Source: Pseudisothecium myosuroides
Taxonomy: Eukaryota > Streptophyta > Bryopsida > Hypnales > Lembophyllaceae
Direction of reading: 5' to 3'
DNA length: 64,000 nt
Assembly (NCBI GenBank): GCA_951799445.1
Contig: OX637288.1
Span: 8,124,501-8,188,500, forward strand
This document shows, one piece after another, positions 32,560 to 45,120 of this stretch; position 1 is the first letter of the stretch, and the number at the start of each line of letters is the position of its first letter. Position numbers and translations under genes: made by a program. The notes beneath the pieces are model-generated. The model did no database searches, was not told the origin of the DNA, and worked only from the letters and a program-made list of their open reading frames with translations.

Positions 32560-35500
32560 CTATGACTTGGGTCCGCTTAGATTGTCCACATCGCAGAATT
32601 CAATGGTCTTATACTTCTGTGAAACAAATTCAGCTTGCACCTTTCGAGCTGTGTCCGTGGCAGAGCCTACAAGGATGAGAACCGAGGCGCCTGCAAAGCC
32701 ACGAAAGGCGCCCAAATGTGTCACTCCTTCCACAAGAAAGGGAGACAAGCTATGAGACCAAAGAAGGCTGACCCCAGCACTGATATACGTCCCAACACCT
32801 GCACAAAAGGAAAAAGCAATTTAGCCATCTGCAAGAAGTTGGGATTTCCTGAAACTTTTCCTCAAAATCTCTCCTCCCATATGAATGATATAACAGCACC
32901 ATCGCGTGGTATGATAAACTCAACCCCGAAAAGTCCAAGATTAAAAAAAAAAAAAAAAAAAACTTTGGAAGCTAATGGTTCATTCTAGTAACTTTCAAAA
33001 TATATTTCTATAGTATGATTTCCTCTTTATGTGGGTACATTTTGTTACCATCCTCGAAGTTTCTTAAATGACTTGTTTCAACTCCAAAACATACGGAAGC
33101 AGACACTTTTGGCATTTGGAGGATTATGAAAGCTTCCAAGGAAAACTTTCAAATTGCTTTGTAGAAATATGAGAATTACACTCCCCAGCGTGTTCAAAGA
33201 TGTGAGCAAGGATAGCATACACTTTCGATGAAGGCCGCAGTCGCTTTTCTAGGTCAAATAGAAGGAATGGATGCACCTTGCCGCTTCACTTGGTCACTCA
33301 CATCCTTGGGATCAAGGTGCAAAAATGTGTAGAAAAAAATTGAAAAAGGCAATCAAAAGGACGTTCACAGGGACCGGGGTACAAGGAGCCTGCAAACATA
33401 ATCACGCATATGACACGATATCCAGAACGATCCGTACACCAAAAGATGCGTATATACTTTTGCTAAAAAATATGACATTAATTTAAGTGCACGAAGTCTT
33501 GAAGTTGTCAAAATTGTTAATAAAACGTTCTAGAGGAACATATTAAATCAACCGGATATTCCTTGATTGAACAGCACCTACTGTCTGCTGGGTGGTGGAT
33601 GTTCGTTTCAACTACGTAATCTAAAAACTCACAATGTCAAGAGTATAATATAAAAACTAAGCTGCATACCGTTCGGGTAGAATGCAACTGCCGCATCCTT
33701 CAGGAATGCAAGGCCAGTAACTTAAACCGAGCAGCAGAGGCACGGAGGGCAAGCAACGAGGAAGCGAAGATATTCGGCATCACGCCTGAGCTATTCACCT
33801 GTAATAAAATAGTCAAACAAAGTGTTATTTCAAAGTCTTTTAATTATAAGCCAAAGCACTGCATTTCATTACCCGTAAAAGACCAAAGATCCATGGTTTT
33901 ATTATGACCAATTCGAATGATCAGACTGAAAATCAATGATTCTAATGAGACCAAATTTAAATCATCAGAAACATTGCATGTATTGATCAAAAAACAAATA
34001 AAATTGGACAAAGAAAGACACAAAATTGCTACTCAAAACTGCTAGAAAAAACATGACGCCCAATGCGGGCTTCTTGGTGTAATCACGATTGCAAACCAGT
34101 AGACACAACTAATACCTTGAATGGAAGATACGCAGATTTTCCTAAACCCTTCCTGCTGGCTTTGAATCGGGAAGCGTAATTGATGGGAATCTTCCTCTCA
34201 GCCTCCTGCAACCACAACAACTGGTGAAGATTTGCAAATCCAATTGAAGAAAAAAAACAGACAAAAATTCCAAGAGAAAAAGAGAATAATCAGTCTTCTA
34301 GTGGAGCATAATCTCAATTAGTAGAAAGCAACCCTCCCAAGTGCTAACTTAATCACTGCCGAGTGCACCGCCATTTAAGGCGATTTCTCACAAAAACACT
34401 GCCAATTGTAATGCGAATTCAAGAGCTCCTACCTGCACATACACGATGCCCAACACACGAAGGAGAAAAGCCCAATGCTGCCTGACAATACCGGATAATT
34501 GCCATCGCTGACAGCTTGAGCGACCGTCCGACCGATGGACGAAGGCAGGTACGACAGAATGTTGGTGAAGATGAGCAGTGAGGTACCGTTCCCCAGTTTC
34601 AAATCGGAACTTTTCTCCCCTATGAGCATGGTCAGCACCGCTCCCAGTGTCAGCGCTTCCACTGCTGAGAATGCCCACTCCGCTGAGAATTCGTCACGTA
34701 TGGCCGGATGTACGTTACTTGCCCTGGCTACTGCCTGTCAGGCACCAGTTTCAGCAACTCTTGCATTTGGGTATGATCAAAGCATGTTGAGCACATACGC
34801 AGCTTATTTCTATACACAATTCAATACATTTAGAGTTAAACATATTGTGCACATGCACCTATTTCCTTAAGCCCATCCCTAGTGTCTGTATTTGATAATT
34901 CAGTGGAGCACATCCTACTCTTCTAGACCTATTGAAGTCCTCCAAACTCAAATTTTCAATCAATAAAAATGGTGGAGGTACACAATAAGGGGTGAAGAAA
35001 TTCGTAATGAATTCATTCTATTTTCAAAGTTGCTTAAAAAACAAAGTGAAATATATCCCACTAGTTTAATAACCGTGCAAGGTCAAATGTACAGTGCATC
35101 CAACTTTGGACCATTACAAAGGCTTCCCCGATCCGTTTTGAAACTAAAAGGCGAAGACTGACCAGATAGAGGATGAAACTCAAAACTCTTAGCACATGAT
35201 CCGAATTCGGGTTTCATCAAAACTTGAGTTAAGTTCAATTCATTGCTCAACAGCTATAACTAGTCCAGAAAAAAATTGTACGTCTCCATAGAAGAAATTT
35301 CCAGTTAATACAACATGTAAGATTGCAACGCTACATTGACATCCCGACATAGAATGTCTAACAAAACATGTGCTTCCAGGTGTGAGAGCAACTCATCAAC
35401 TCCATATAAAACTTACTCTTACTCCCTTACAATTTCCATGCAGAAATGTGAGTACCCATAGGCATTTAGCCAAGTCATGATTACACCATTTGGTAATAAG

Positions 35501-36691
35501 TTCAAGCATGTCTGTCCGCTTTGCCCATTGTTCCACCAACGGCATTTTGTTGCTAGTTTTCACTTGCTAGTGAGAATAACGAACTTCGATTAAGGTCAAC
35601 CTTGATACCAAAACCACTGACGGATACATCGTCTGCAACACCTTCCGTCCCGCCTCGCCTTCCTTCTTCTGAAGGTCCTGCAGTTTGGGAAACACTGTCC
35701 CCAGAAGCTGCACTACAATTTGAGCATTGATGAACGGCACAATGCCCAGTTTCGCCACACCCAGTCGCCCAAAGCTGCCTCCTGAAAATGTGTCGAGGGT
35801 GCTCAAAAGGCTGTTTGTGTCGATGCTCCCTTGAGGGTGCATCGAAGTCTGAGCAGTCCACACCCCACAGCGGCACATATTTCCCAATTCGGGACAACAC
35901 CAACTATCTCAAGAGCATTAGAAACTTCTCCGGCAATTTGCCCTCGGAAAAATCCCCGAAATTCACGCTCTTGTCCTCCATGGCCGCTGCACAATCACAC
36001 CTTAATGAACTCAATCCTAAAACCCTCACCAAAACCTAATATCTGACCAACAATGCATGGTTATGAAATGACAATTTCGATTGAAAATTGATTGTGGAAA
36101 TAAACGGACTTCAGATGCAGCCGAATTTTCATTGATCAGCAGAATCAGTGAAGAGCGCACACACCCACACCTCTGCCAATTCAACCCTAAAACCCTAACC
36201 AAACCCCTAAAATCTTAGCTTTTCAAAACCGTGCTACTATTTCAATTCAATTCAAATCCAGAGCCTATTGATTCAGCGGCGTTGCAAATCAGCTTCCCAA
36301 GAAAGAAGGATTCATAGTTTCAAAATGACGAATCTGATTGCTTATAAAATTCAGAACCCACCTGCCGCGCCTCTCGAGGAACTCCCTGAGCGGGACCTCG
36401 ACATCATGAAAACCGATTAATTGCATGGTGGTCCATGAAAATGGTTGTGCTGTATCAATTTCAAGTCAAACCTCCAGTTTCCTTCGGATTCTTGGTTTCT
36501 GTCAATTGCAAGCGATGCCCTACAACTCGAATTCTTTTCTCGAACTCTCCGGCATGAGCTAATTGGAAAAGAGCGTGGAATGTGCGAATCACTCCGCAAC
36601 CGAGTCCCGTGAAAGGTGCCACAGAGATGGCTCCCATGAATCTAATGGCAATGGGAAGTCCCAATACGGAAGCCATTGCCATTGTCTCCAC
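32560..36691 (-). pseudogene. decayed plastid SecY (SCY1-type) translocase gene
   Basis: Exons in transcript order: a transit-peptide-like start at 36691, then about 35980-35590, about 34735-34433, 34116-34205, 33670-33798, 33221-33389 and 32560-32798. Recognisable SecY segments are TLDTFSGGSFGRLGV, IVPFINAQIVVQLL, LQDLQKKEGEAGRK, SSDLKLGNGTSLLIF, EAERKIPINYASRF, NSSGVMPNIF, QVKRQGASIP and AFRGFAGASVLILVG. SecY is the channel of the thylakoid Sec machinery. The lesions are an in-frame TAG at 35904-35906, an in-frame TGA at 33254-33256, frameshifts near 35840, 34700, 34475, 33735 (a 5-nt insertion), 33375 and 33330, and non-conservative changes. Introns remain, so it is a duplicated gene copy, not a retrocopy. 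The exons 34116-34205 and 32560-32798 are intact. A functional copy must exist elsewhere. Confidence 0.82.
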
Positions 36692-37102
36692 AATGTGCTT
36701 GGAATTTCTCCTTGAAAGAGTTATCTGCTAGCTCATATCATTTGAAACTGGACAAGAATTGGCGAATCTGTACTAAAATGAGAACGGAAAATTAAGTTCG
36801 AAAAAATGTTGGGAATCTGGATGAGAATTTCTGAATGGTGGAAGAATTGCTTGGAATTGAAGGTGACGGAGTGATTCTCAGACAGTAATTCGCCCCGCCC
36901 GGAGACTCAGCTGCACTGGCTTTCAATTGTTGCAGGGCAATTTTTGTTTGTATTTTTTGACATACAGTAGAAGGAGAATGGTATGGGATGAAATGCGCGT
37001 TCAGGGGTATGTCAACCAGGGTATCCAGCATATCAGGGTATGTTCAGTTCAGGGTATCGATTTTGGGTCAAGACGGGCATGGGATATTTTGACAGAGAAA
37101 TC

Positions 37103-37342
37103 TTAACCCTTCATGTACTAAGAAATCATAGTTTTAAGTTGCGGACTTTGATTGATCATATTGTAGAAAGTATATTCTAAATGGACAATTTTATTGCATC
37201 ATTAGCTTGAATGAAAAACATTGCATGCATTTGGTTTAAATAAATAACTATCAAAATAAGTAAAAGTCCCCATATAAACTCTTCGAAATTACTTTAAAAA
37301 ATATGAGTCCCAATTTGGGCTTCTTAGTACATAAAGGGTTAA
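37103..37342. mobile_element. 240-bp MITE
   Basis: Inverted ends TTAACCCTTCATGTACTAAG and TTAACCCTTTATGTACTAAG match at 19 of 20 bases. No coding capacity. The TTAACCC start resembles the larger family of 40-52 kb. Confidence 0.8.
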
Positions 37343-37401
37343 CTTTCTTGGGGCTTAAGGTATTTGATTGATATTAACCACCTCTTATTCTTTATTATAT
37401 T

Positions 37402-37619
37402 AACCCATAAAGGATGCCGCGGCCATTTTTTGGTCGATGAATCCTTCTGTGTAGGATAGAAGTGCAACTATTCATCCTTGGAATTTTGTGTGGAAAGGGG
37501 AGATCATGAACAATAGTGTGACCTTCAGTGAGAACTTTTGTTTTTTTCGAAGTAGATGATGTCATACAATGCCAAAAGGAATGATTTCCACAGTCACCAG
37601 CCCAACCTTCAAGGGTTAA
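37402..37619. mobile_element. probable degraded TTAACCC-type element
   Basis: Left end TTAACCCATAAAGGATG and inverted right end TTAACCCTTGAAGGTTG enclose 218 bp. The inverted repeat is short and diverged. Confidence 0.45.
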
Positions 37620-38480
37620 ATATGCAATGTCACAACCCCTTTTAGGACTTTTGTGGTAAAAAAATTGATAAGTTTTCATCCTAGAGAAATATCATCCAAT
37701 TATTTCATTCAAAGTTTACAATGAAAATCTAGACACAAGACAAGTCTTTTGATTGAACATTGTTGTTCAAAATGCTATGATCGAACTCTAGTGCTATCAA
37801 CTTTAGTTGCCTGCAAAGTGACTACAACATGGCTATTGTAGCTAGTGTCTCTAATTTACAGATGTTGGTGAGATCCTTGACATATTCAAGACAACACTAA
37901 TATCAACCATTGCATCTGAACTCAAGAAGAGAGACTTGATTTAGCCTCTATTGTATTGGTTGAAGGTATCTCAATCCTAAATCCATTCAAGAGTTACAAT
38001 ATTCTTATCCTATCTTAGATTTTCACAAAACTTGATGGAATTTGTTCTACACCTTTTCATTCATTATCTTAGCATATCTCAAATCTTAAAGAGGAAACTA
38101 AGGTTTTTATGTTTTGGGGTAGGTTTTTGTGAATTTAGATTCACATTTTTTTGCCTCTTTTTAAAATTTCTAGCTTAGCTCAATCCTAATTTTCACACTT
38201 ATTGTGTTAAACTCTGTTTTATGTATGGCAATAAATAACACAATAGTTATATTTTTTTTCCTATTTTGATTCAAACATAGGCATCTCAAGGTAGGCCATC
38301 AAAGTTACTTAATTTTTTACTAAAATCCATTTTTAATATTTAGTAGCATGAGTCCATTCATACTTGAAAATCTTTGATTTGTCCTATTATGACTTACAAT
38401 ATAAAAAATATGAAGAATTGTAATTTAAGGAGGATTAAGGCATTACCTTGCACAAATAAGGTTTGGATTTTTGTGAGGGT

Positions 38481-38632
38481 ATGGCCAATTTCATTCAAAT
38501 GGTGATATTCCTTTAAAATGGCCCGTTTACAGTTCAGAACGGCCGTTCTGAAATCTATACCTGTTCTAGATGGTGAAAATGGCACTGTACAAGTGGCACT
38601 TGGAATACCACCATTTTAATGAAATTGCCCAT
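38481..38632. mobile_element. MITE (TGGGCAATTTCAT family), second copy
   Basis: ATGGCCAATTTCATTCAAAT at the left and, inverted, ATGGGCAATTTCATTAAAAT at the right enclose 152 bp. It is the same family as 29308-29499. Confidence 0.8.
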
Positions 38633-40154
38633 GGATCTTTTTAAAACTCAAATTCTAATATTTTCAAAATAACCAAAGGCCTAGGGTGTGAGTTACTTAC
38701 AATACCATTGTCATTTTCAGTACTCGTTGAATTGTGTTTGGCAATCATTTGTTGGAACTTTAAGAAAACTTATCAAGAAGGTTATCAAGTTCTTTTTGAA
38801 GAAATTGGTCACATTTACATAATCTCCTTCTCTTAGTTTTCAATTATAATGTTTCCTTCTTATTGTTGGAATAAAAGGAATAAGATTCTATTATTAATGG
38901 TACATTTCACTGGAAAATTGGAGTCTTTTTAAGGTTATAAATTCAATTTTGTATGAAGAACCTCTCAAATTTGGAGAAGTATTTTATCTTCTAATAGGAT
39001 CAATATGCTTTAAATTTGGTACATTTGTGAGCTAGGGAATAAAATGTACTATGAATTCCAATAGTAGAAAGAATTTAGCCTCAGCATTGTACAAGGATAT
39101 CACAAACATCCTCCTTTGAATGCAAACTTCCAAAAAATTGAAAAAAATATATATTGTGTCAATTCTAGTTTTGTTGTTGGACCCCTCCGCCATTTTATAT
39201 ATTGTAGGTACATGGATTATTAGCCCTATAGTGACACAACAACCTAAAAGTGTCCAATGGTTGCTAGAGAATCCTTCTATCAAGGACACAAGTGCAAATG
39301 TTCTTCCTTGGAATTTTGTGTAAAAAGAAAGGACTTGCACCATAGTTTGACTACTCCAATGAATGCTCTTTATTTTTTTTTAAACAAATGATTCACACGG
39401 TACCAAAAAAAGACAATTTTCACAGTGATCCGGACGGCGTTCCAAGGCTACTGTTGTAAGCTAAGACAGACAATACACCAACAATACACCAACAACCTCC
39501 ACTTCAACAAAGCATGGCATGTCTTTCCAAGAACATAAGACATGAGAGTTAATGAGAGATACCGTGCTCCGTGTTTGAAGGACAGATTTTTTTAATGAGC
39601 ATGATGTTATGAACAGCTCCAATGACCCCATTGTCTCCATGTGCAAAACAAGGAAATAAAAAGCTGCAGGTCAGGTATTACAGTACTGTAGCGACGTGAA
39701 GTCACACTATTTGTAAAAGAATAATAAAAGAATAAAAAACCTAAAGGACCACGTAGCATTTTTTTTTGGCAACATACCATTTTCTATCATCCATTTATGA
39801 ACTTAATTTTCATTTTTTTCCTTTGAATTTTTCACACAATATGTGGTCAAGGAGTAGCTTTAACCCCTGATGAATCAAGGCATTTTTTTCTGCCAAAAAG
39901 CACTCAAAACTGCCATTTCTTTAGCAAAGAGTAAAAAATTTGAAAACTGTTTTATTTGCACATCTAACTATAGGATCTTACACCTAAATAGTATAAAAGT
40001 GTGTGGAATAAATTTCAAAAATTTTGACCACACAAATTTGCAAGACGTTTGGGTTTAAACTGGAAAAAAAAAATTTTTTAGCACACTGCAAGATTTAATT
40101 ATTTGACTTTGAACCTTCTCAACTTTAACTTTTTGCACTATAAAGTTTTGAGCT

Positions 40155-41087
40155 TTAACCCCTAAAGTTCCATGACTATGTTTTCATCGAAAACACTCAA
40201 AAACTGCCATTTTTAGTACAAGTACTAAATTTTTGAAAAAAAAACCTTTTTTGACACATGTAACCATAGGATCTTATAGTAAACTAGTTTTAGAAGATGT
40301 GGAAAAAATTTCAGAATTTTCCACCATGCGGATTGGAAGATATTAGCATTTGAATTGGCAAAAATCCTTTTTTTGTTCCTGCGAAAAACAGCGCAGCTGC
40401 ACTTCAGAAGGTCACATTTGTATGAAAAAATGTCCAAAATGGTGGTGCTTCTTTGAATTATTTTTCCTAAACAAGTTGCCTACATGCCTAAAAATTTTCA
40501 AATCATTTGGAATTGTACAACATATACAAAAAAAATAGTAAGTAGAAAGAAGTAGAGAATGATCCAAAATACTAAATTCTTAAGAATTTAATTATGGAAT
40601 TGAAAAATGTCAATTCCAATGGTTGAAATGTTGTAATAAACAACCTAAATCTTATGATTCATTTTTTTTCAAAAAATATTAAAAATTGAGTTAAATAAAC
40701 AACTTCAAAGTTTATTTCAGAGTAGAGAATCCGTAATTGCCCGCAAACTAAAAAAACTCATAACTTTTTACTCATTGGTCGAAATGGAATGATTTAAAGC
40801 TTTCCCTGTATATAACTCTAGAAAACCAATTTCAAATTTTTATTTTTGAAAAAAGTGAATTTTTCAGATCTGCTCGGACTGCCCCCTCTAGTGAAAAAAG
40901 TAACATATTAGGCCATAACTTTTGACTCCTATTTCGAAATGTCATGAAATTTAGTGCACATGAAAGATATTCCTTGTCCCCACCTTCTATTAAAATTTCA
41001 GCTTAAAATATGAAAATCTCTAGTCACACGTACCTGCCCAAAATCGCGATGTTGCTAAAAATAACAGGCTGGTCCTCTAGGGGTTAA
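40155..41087. mobile_element. 933-bp TTAACCCCTAAAG element
   Basis: It begins TTAACCCCTAAAG and ends CTCTAGGGGTTAA in inverted orientation. The interior contains phrases recurring in other members (AAAACTGCCATTT, ATAGGATCTTA, GCCATAACTTTTG). No protein is encoded. This looks like a non-autonomous DNA transposon family peculiar to this genome. Confidence 0.65.
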
Positions 41088-41229
41088 ATACTTATGGTAA
41101 AAAAATTGAATTTAGACTCTAGGAAAAAATATTAAAAATAAATTAATTTTTATTCTTTAAAAAATTGTTAAGTAGAAGTAGGTAAGAGATAGAAGGAAAA
41201 TCTAAATTATTAATATCTCTAAGATGGAA

Positions 41230-42149
41230 TTAACCCCTAAAGGTTTAAGGCCTTTTTTCTGTCAAAAAACACTAAAAACTGCCATTTCTATAGCAAAGTA
41301 TAAAAAAATTTAAAAAATGTTTTTTTGAACATCTAACCGTAGGATCTTACACCTAACTAGTATGAGAATTTATGGAAAAAATTTCAGAATTTTTGACCAC
41401 ACGGATTGCAAGATATCTGTGTTTAAAGTAAAAAAAACAAGTTTTTCAGCACATTGCGGGGCTAGATTTTTTGGCTTTAAGCATTTTTAACTTAAAATTT
41501 TTGCACTAAAACGTTTTGAGCTTTAAATCTTTATTGTAGAGAATTGAGTTGAGAGTCTAGGAAAAAAAAAAATTCAAAAAAACTTAATTATCATTCTTAA
41601 AAAAATTGTTATGTAGAAGTAGGTCCAAGATAGAAGGAAAATCTAAAATATTCATATATTTTAGATGGAATTAAAATGCACTAATCCCAATGGTGAGATT
41701 GTTCTAGCAAGTAAATTACACCATGCAAAGAAAAAAAATTGCATTCAAAAATGAATCCTACAAGTTATTTTCTTCAAGAAGATGCTCTAATTGCCCGAAA
41801 AACAAGAATATCCATAACTTTCTCATAACATATCCAAATGAAATGAATAAAAGCTTTCCAGATAGGCAAAAATATAATCTATCAGAAAAAAAATATTAAA
41901 AAAAAAATTCAAATTTTTGTCCATTTTTTTTCTGCTGCCCGGGCTTCCCGCCGTCCCTTGTTTTGAGCTTATTTGGTCATAACTATTGTTCCCGGGCACC
42001 GATTGTGGAAAAAATTATATTCCCACAAAGCTTATCAGTTTTTCTATCTTCCAAAAAGGTTCAAAAAATTAGGACAAAATTTCAGCCCGTAGGTACCTGC
42101 CCGAAATCCCATTTGTCCCCCGAGGGGACAATGGGCCTTTAGGGGTTAA
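41230..42149. mobile_element. 920-bp TTAACCCCTAAAG element
   Basis: Inverted ends TTAACCCCTAAAGG and CCTTTAGGGGTTAA delimit the unit. The interior shares AACACTAAAAACTGCCATTT and TAGGATCTTACACCTAACTAG with relatives. Confidence 0.7.
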
Positions 42150-42629
42150 AATGCACTAATCCCAATGGTGAGTTTGTTTTAGCAAGCAAACCAAACCATG
42201 AAGAACTTTTCTTTTTGAAAAATTCTAAAAATTGCATTCAGAAGTGATTCCTACGAGTTGTTTTTTCAAGATGATGCTCTAATTGCCCGAAAAACAAGAT
42301 TGTCCATAACTTTTACATAACAAATCCAAATGGAATGAATCAAATCTTTACACGTAGAAAAACAAAATAATCTATGAGAAAAAAAATAAAAATAAAAAAA
42401 TTCAAATTTTTGAAGAAAAAAATTGTTGCCCTTTCTTTCATGTTTTGAGCTTATTTGGGTATAGCTTTTGTTCTCGAGCACTGATTGGAAAAAAATTATA
42501 TTCCCATAATGCTAATTAATTTTTCTATCTTTCAAAAAGTTTCAAAAAATCAAGACAAAAATTGAAATTGTGGCTACTTGCCCAAAATCCCATTTGTCCT
42601 CCACAGGGACAATGGTCTTTTGGTGGTTA
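42150..42629. mobile_element. partial TTAACCCCTAAAG element, tandem with the previous one
   Basis: The segment repeats the 3' half of the preceding element (ATGCACTAATCCCAATGGTGA at about 41678 and 42152, both ending in GGACAATGG followed by a GGTTAA end). It seems to come from unequal recombination or insertion at the shared end. Confidence 0.6.
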
Positions 42630-43074
42630 AGGCACATTAGTTTTCATAACTTTTGGCTACTAACATGGTTAAAAAGTAATTGTATGATATTTATTTTTTT
42701 TTGGAGCCTAGACAATTGTGAGCGCTTGTTTACCCACCTTTGGTAAAGAAGCAAGCACAACCAGGCTCTCGGTTAAACAACCGTTTTGACTTGATCTATG
42801 GGTGTCTAGCGCCAATCCATTGTGCCTTCCAAGCAATGGATCTTTTCTATACTCCTAAGACTCGCTAATTTGGAAAATGAAGAAAACAAAACGAAACCCT
42901 AATTGGAATTGCTATGACTACTAAGCCTGGATCAAAGCCTACGAAGGCTTAGTGGTTTGGGAGAGAAGGGAATTCTAATCTAAACTTATCTATTCTAAAT
43001 GAAAGAGTACCTTATGCCATTTCTAAAAGTATAAAGCTTGTTCAATTTGGACTCTCCTAGAGGAAGTTATGGAC

Positions 43075-43697
43075 GGATGAAGGTTGACCGCTACTCGGTC
43101 CTTCAAACTTCATCCATGCTTTTCTACGGACTACTGATTTCGATTTGACTTGGGATTTGGGCTATGGGCTTAACCCCCTAATTTTAACCTAATTACCAAG
43201 TCTTGACTCAATTGGATGAAATCTTCTAGGGTTCATCCATTACTTGCCCCGAACTTCATCTTTCCCTAACTGCTTTGGATTTAGGTCTTTCCTTAAGCTG
43301 GGTTTAGTTTTGGGTTACCCTAAATTTGTTCTAAGATGTTCTAAATCTATACTTAACCTAACCTTAATCTTAAAAGCCCCTAATCCGCCTTCTAATCTTA
43401 CTTAAGGATTTTAAATGTGGTTACCAATGTACTAATCGTAGAACTTAAGACTTGTTCCGAGGAGATCTTGATTTTAGCTTTCTACTTTGACTAATCACAT
43501 TAGATTTGGGTTTTCCTATCAAAAGTTATCCATGGATGAAGTTTGACCGCTAATCGGTCCTTCAAACTTCATCCGCTAATTACGGCTAGCCCTAATTCCA
43601 AAACTAAATTCTAATTTGATTTTTGGTTCCTAAATTAATTCCTCTTTTTATGTTAGCTTTTTAGTTCCTCTTGGATGAAATTTGTTAGGTTTCATCC
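43075..43697. repeat. 459-bp diverged tandem duplication carrying four small palindromes
   Basis: Palindromes of the form GGATGAA...TTCATCC start at 43075, 43214, 43534 and 43673. The spacings are 139, 320 and 139, so pairs one and two recur 459 bp later. The first and third share GACCGCTAMTCGGTCCTTCA; the second and fourth share GGATGAAAT and a TTCATCCA end. Confidence 0.75.
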
Positions 43698-44637
43698 AAC
43701 ATGACCCCCTAACTTCATCCGCTCATAACTCCTTCGTTTTAGCTCGGATCTGGACGTGTTTTAGGTTTTCGGAAACCCCTAGCCCTCTACTATAAGATTT
43801 TAAAGTTAATTCTAACCTGATTTTGCTTCTTGCCTACCCTAGCTCTCGGTCTCCTTCTAATGATCTTGATAAAACAAAGTTAAACACGGAAGAGTGGGAT
43901 GTTTAGGGGCCCACCTCATATTGGAGGTCTTGGATCAACCGGTCAAGGTTCCCCCCCTCGGCCATGTCCCTCCTTCTTGGATTCTTGGCTCATTGGCTCC
44001 TTGAGTGATTCTTGGATTAGAGAAGATTTTGGGACGAAGTGGTAGATGCGGTGGAATTTCTTTCTCCTTCTTCTTTCCACCCCTTCTTACACCAACCGAC
44101 TTTGTCTTCCAAAGTTCTTTACCCGTTGACTTCACTCTTACACCTCTTACACCTTGGCCTTCCCAAGTGCTTATGTGGTTGACCTCTCTCTTACACCCCA
44201 AGGGCACGTCCTTTTTTACTCTTACGCTCACTCCTTTAGTGGTCCAAATTTGTTAGTTGAGATTTCCCTAATCCATCCACTAGCATGCTTCTTTCCTATT
44301 TCATCTCCCTCTTTGCTTGTGATGCTCAAGGTTTTTTAGTCATGGTGTGTGAGAGCTTGGGTGAGTCGTGCGTGGAGTGATTGTGTGAGCTTTTGCAGGT
44401 TGTTTGTATGTTTTAATGACAATTTCTACTACAACACGTATTCCTTAATCTACTTTCTCCATTTTCCTCCTTCCACCTTGAGGATATCCCCACTTCTGCT
44501 ATCCTAATTTCCTATTTAGTCTTCCTCTTTTTCCCTCCTACCTCTAATATCCTAATTTTCTTTCCTAATTATCCTTTCTAATCATCCAAAAATACCAAAA
44601 AAAAAGAACAACCAGACCAAAGGACCGATTTGGCCAA

Positions 44638-44768
44638 GGGAGTCGGGAGTCCAGCTGCTTGCCGGGATCGGGAGTCTAGCCGCCGGGGGAGTCGAGAGTC
44701 CAGCTGCCGGGGGAGTCGGGAGTCCAGCTGCTTGCCGGGGTCGGGAGTCCAGCCGCCGGGGGAATCGA
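44638..44768. repeat. GC-rich minisatellite
   Basis: Repeated GTCGGGAGTCCAGCTGC and GCCGGGGGAGTCGAG modules, about four copies. The larger unit (GGGAGTCCAGCTGCTTGCC followed by GGGAGTCYAGCCGCCGGG) occurs twice. Confidence 0.8.
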
Positions 44769-44967
44769 GGTTTATGATAATTTCACCTAATTCTAAATCC
44801 TAACCTAGTCTACTCCCGGGGGGGGGTACGATAATGTTTTTACCAAATCCTAAGCCTAACTTAGTCTATCCCTAAGGGGGAGTTTACCCTTTCGTGGAAC
44901 CTATTTCTTGGAGGCTAAACTTTGAGAGTTTCCAAGCTCATCTTGGAAACTAAACTTTGAACCGAGT

Positions 44968-45120
44968 TCTCTAGGGAGATCAAGGCTTCGCCGTCGAGTT
45001 GGGTTTAACACCAACTTTAGGATTTCTCCCTACTTGTAGGTTCAAAGCTTCGCCGTATGGCGGGTTTTTAACACGCACTCTAGGACTAGGGGGGGTTAAT
45101 AGTCAAAGCTTCGCCGTCAA
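44968..45120. repeat. three dispersed AAGCTTCGCCGT motifs
   Basis: AAGGCTTCGCCGT, AAAGCTTCGCCGT and AAAGCTTCGCCGT occur near 44983, 45046 and 45105, the last two separated by a TTTTAACACGCACTCTAGGA segment that resembles the spacer before them. It is a degenerate 60-bp repeat. Confidence 0.65.

Larger units (their letters stand above)
36692..40154. other. intergenic region with small inverted-repeat elements
   Basis: No supported gene. Besides the elements listed separately, 37430-37610 and 39268-39440 share a diverged block (AATCCTTCT ... CCTTGGAATTTTGTGT ... TTCACAGT), a dispersed repeat pair in the same orientation. Confidence 0.5.
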
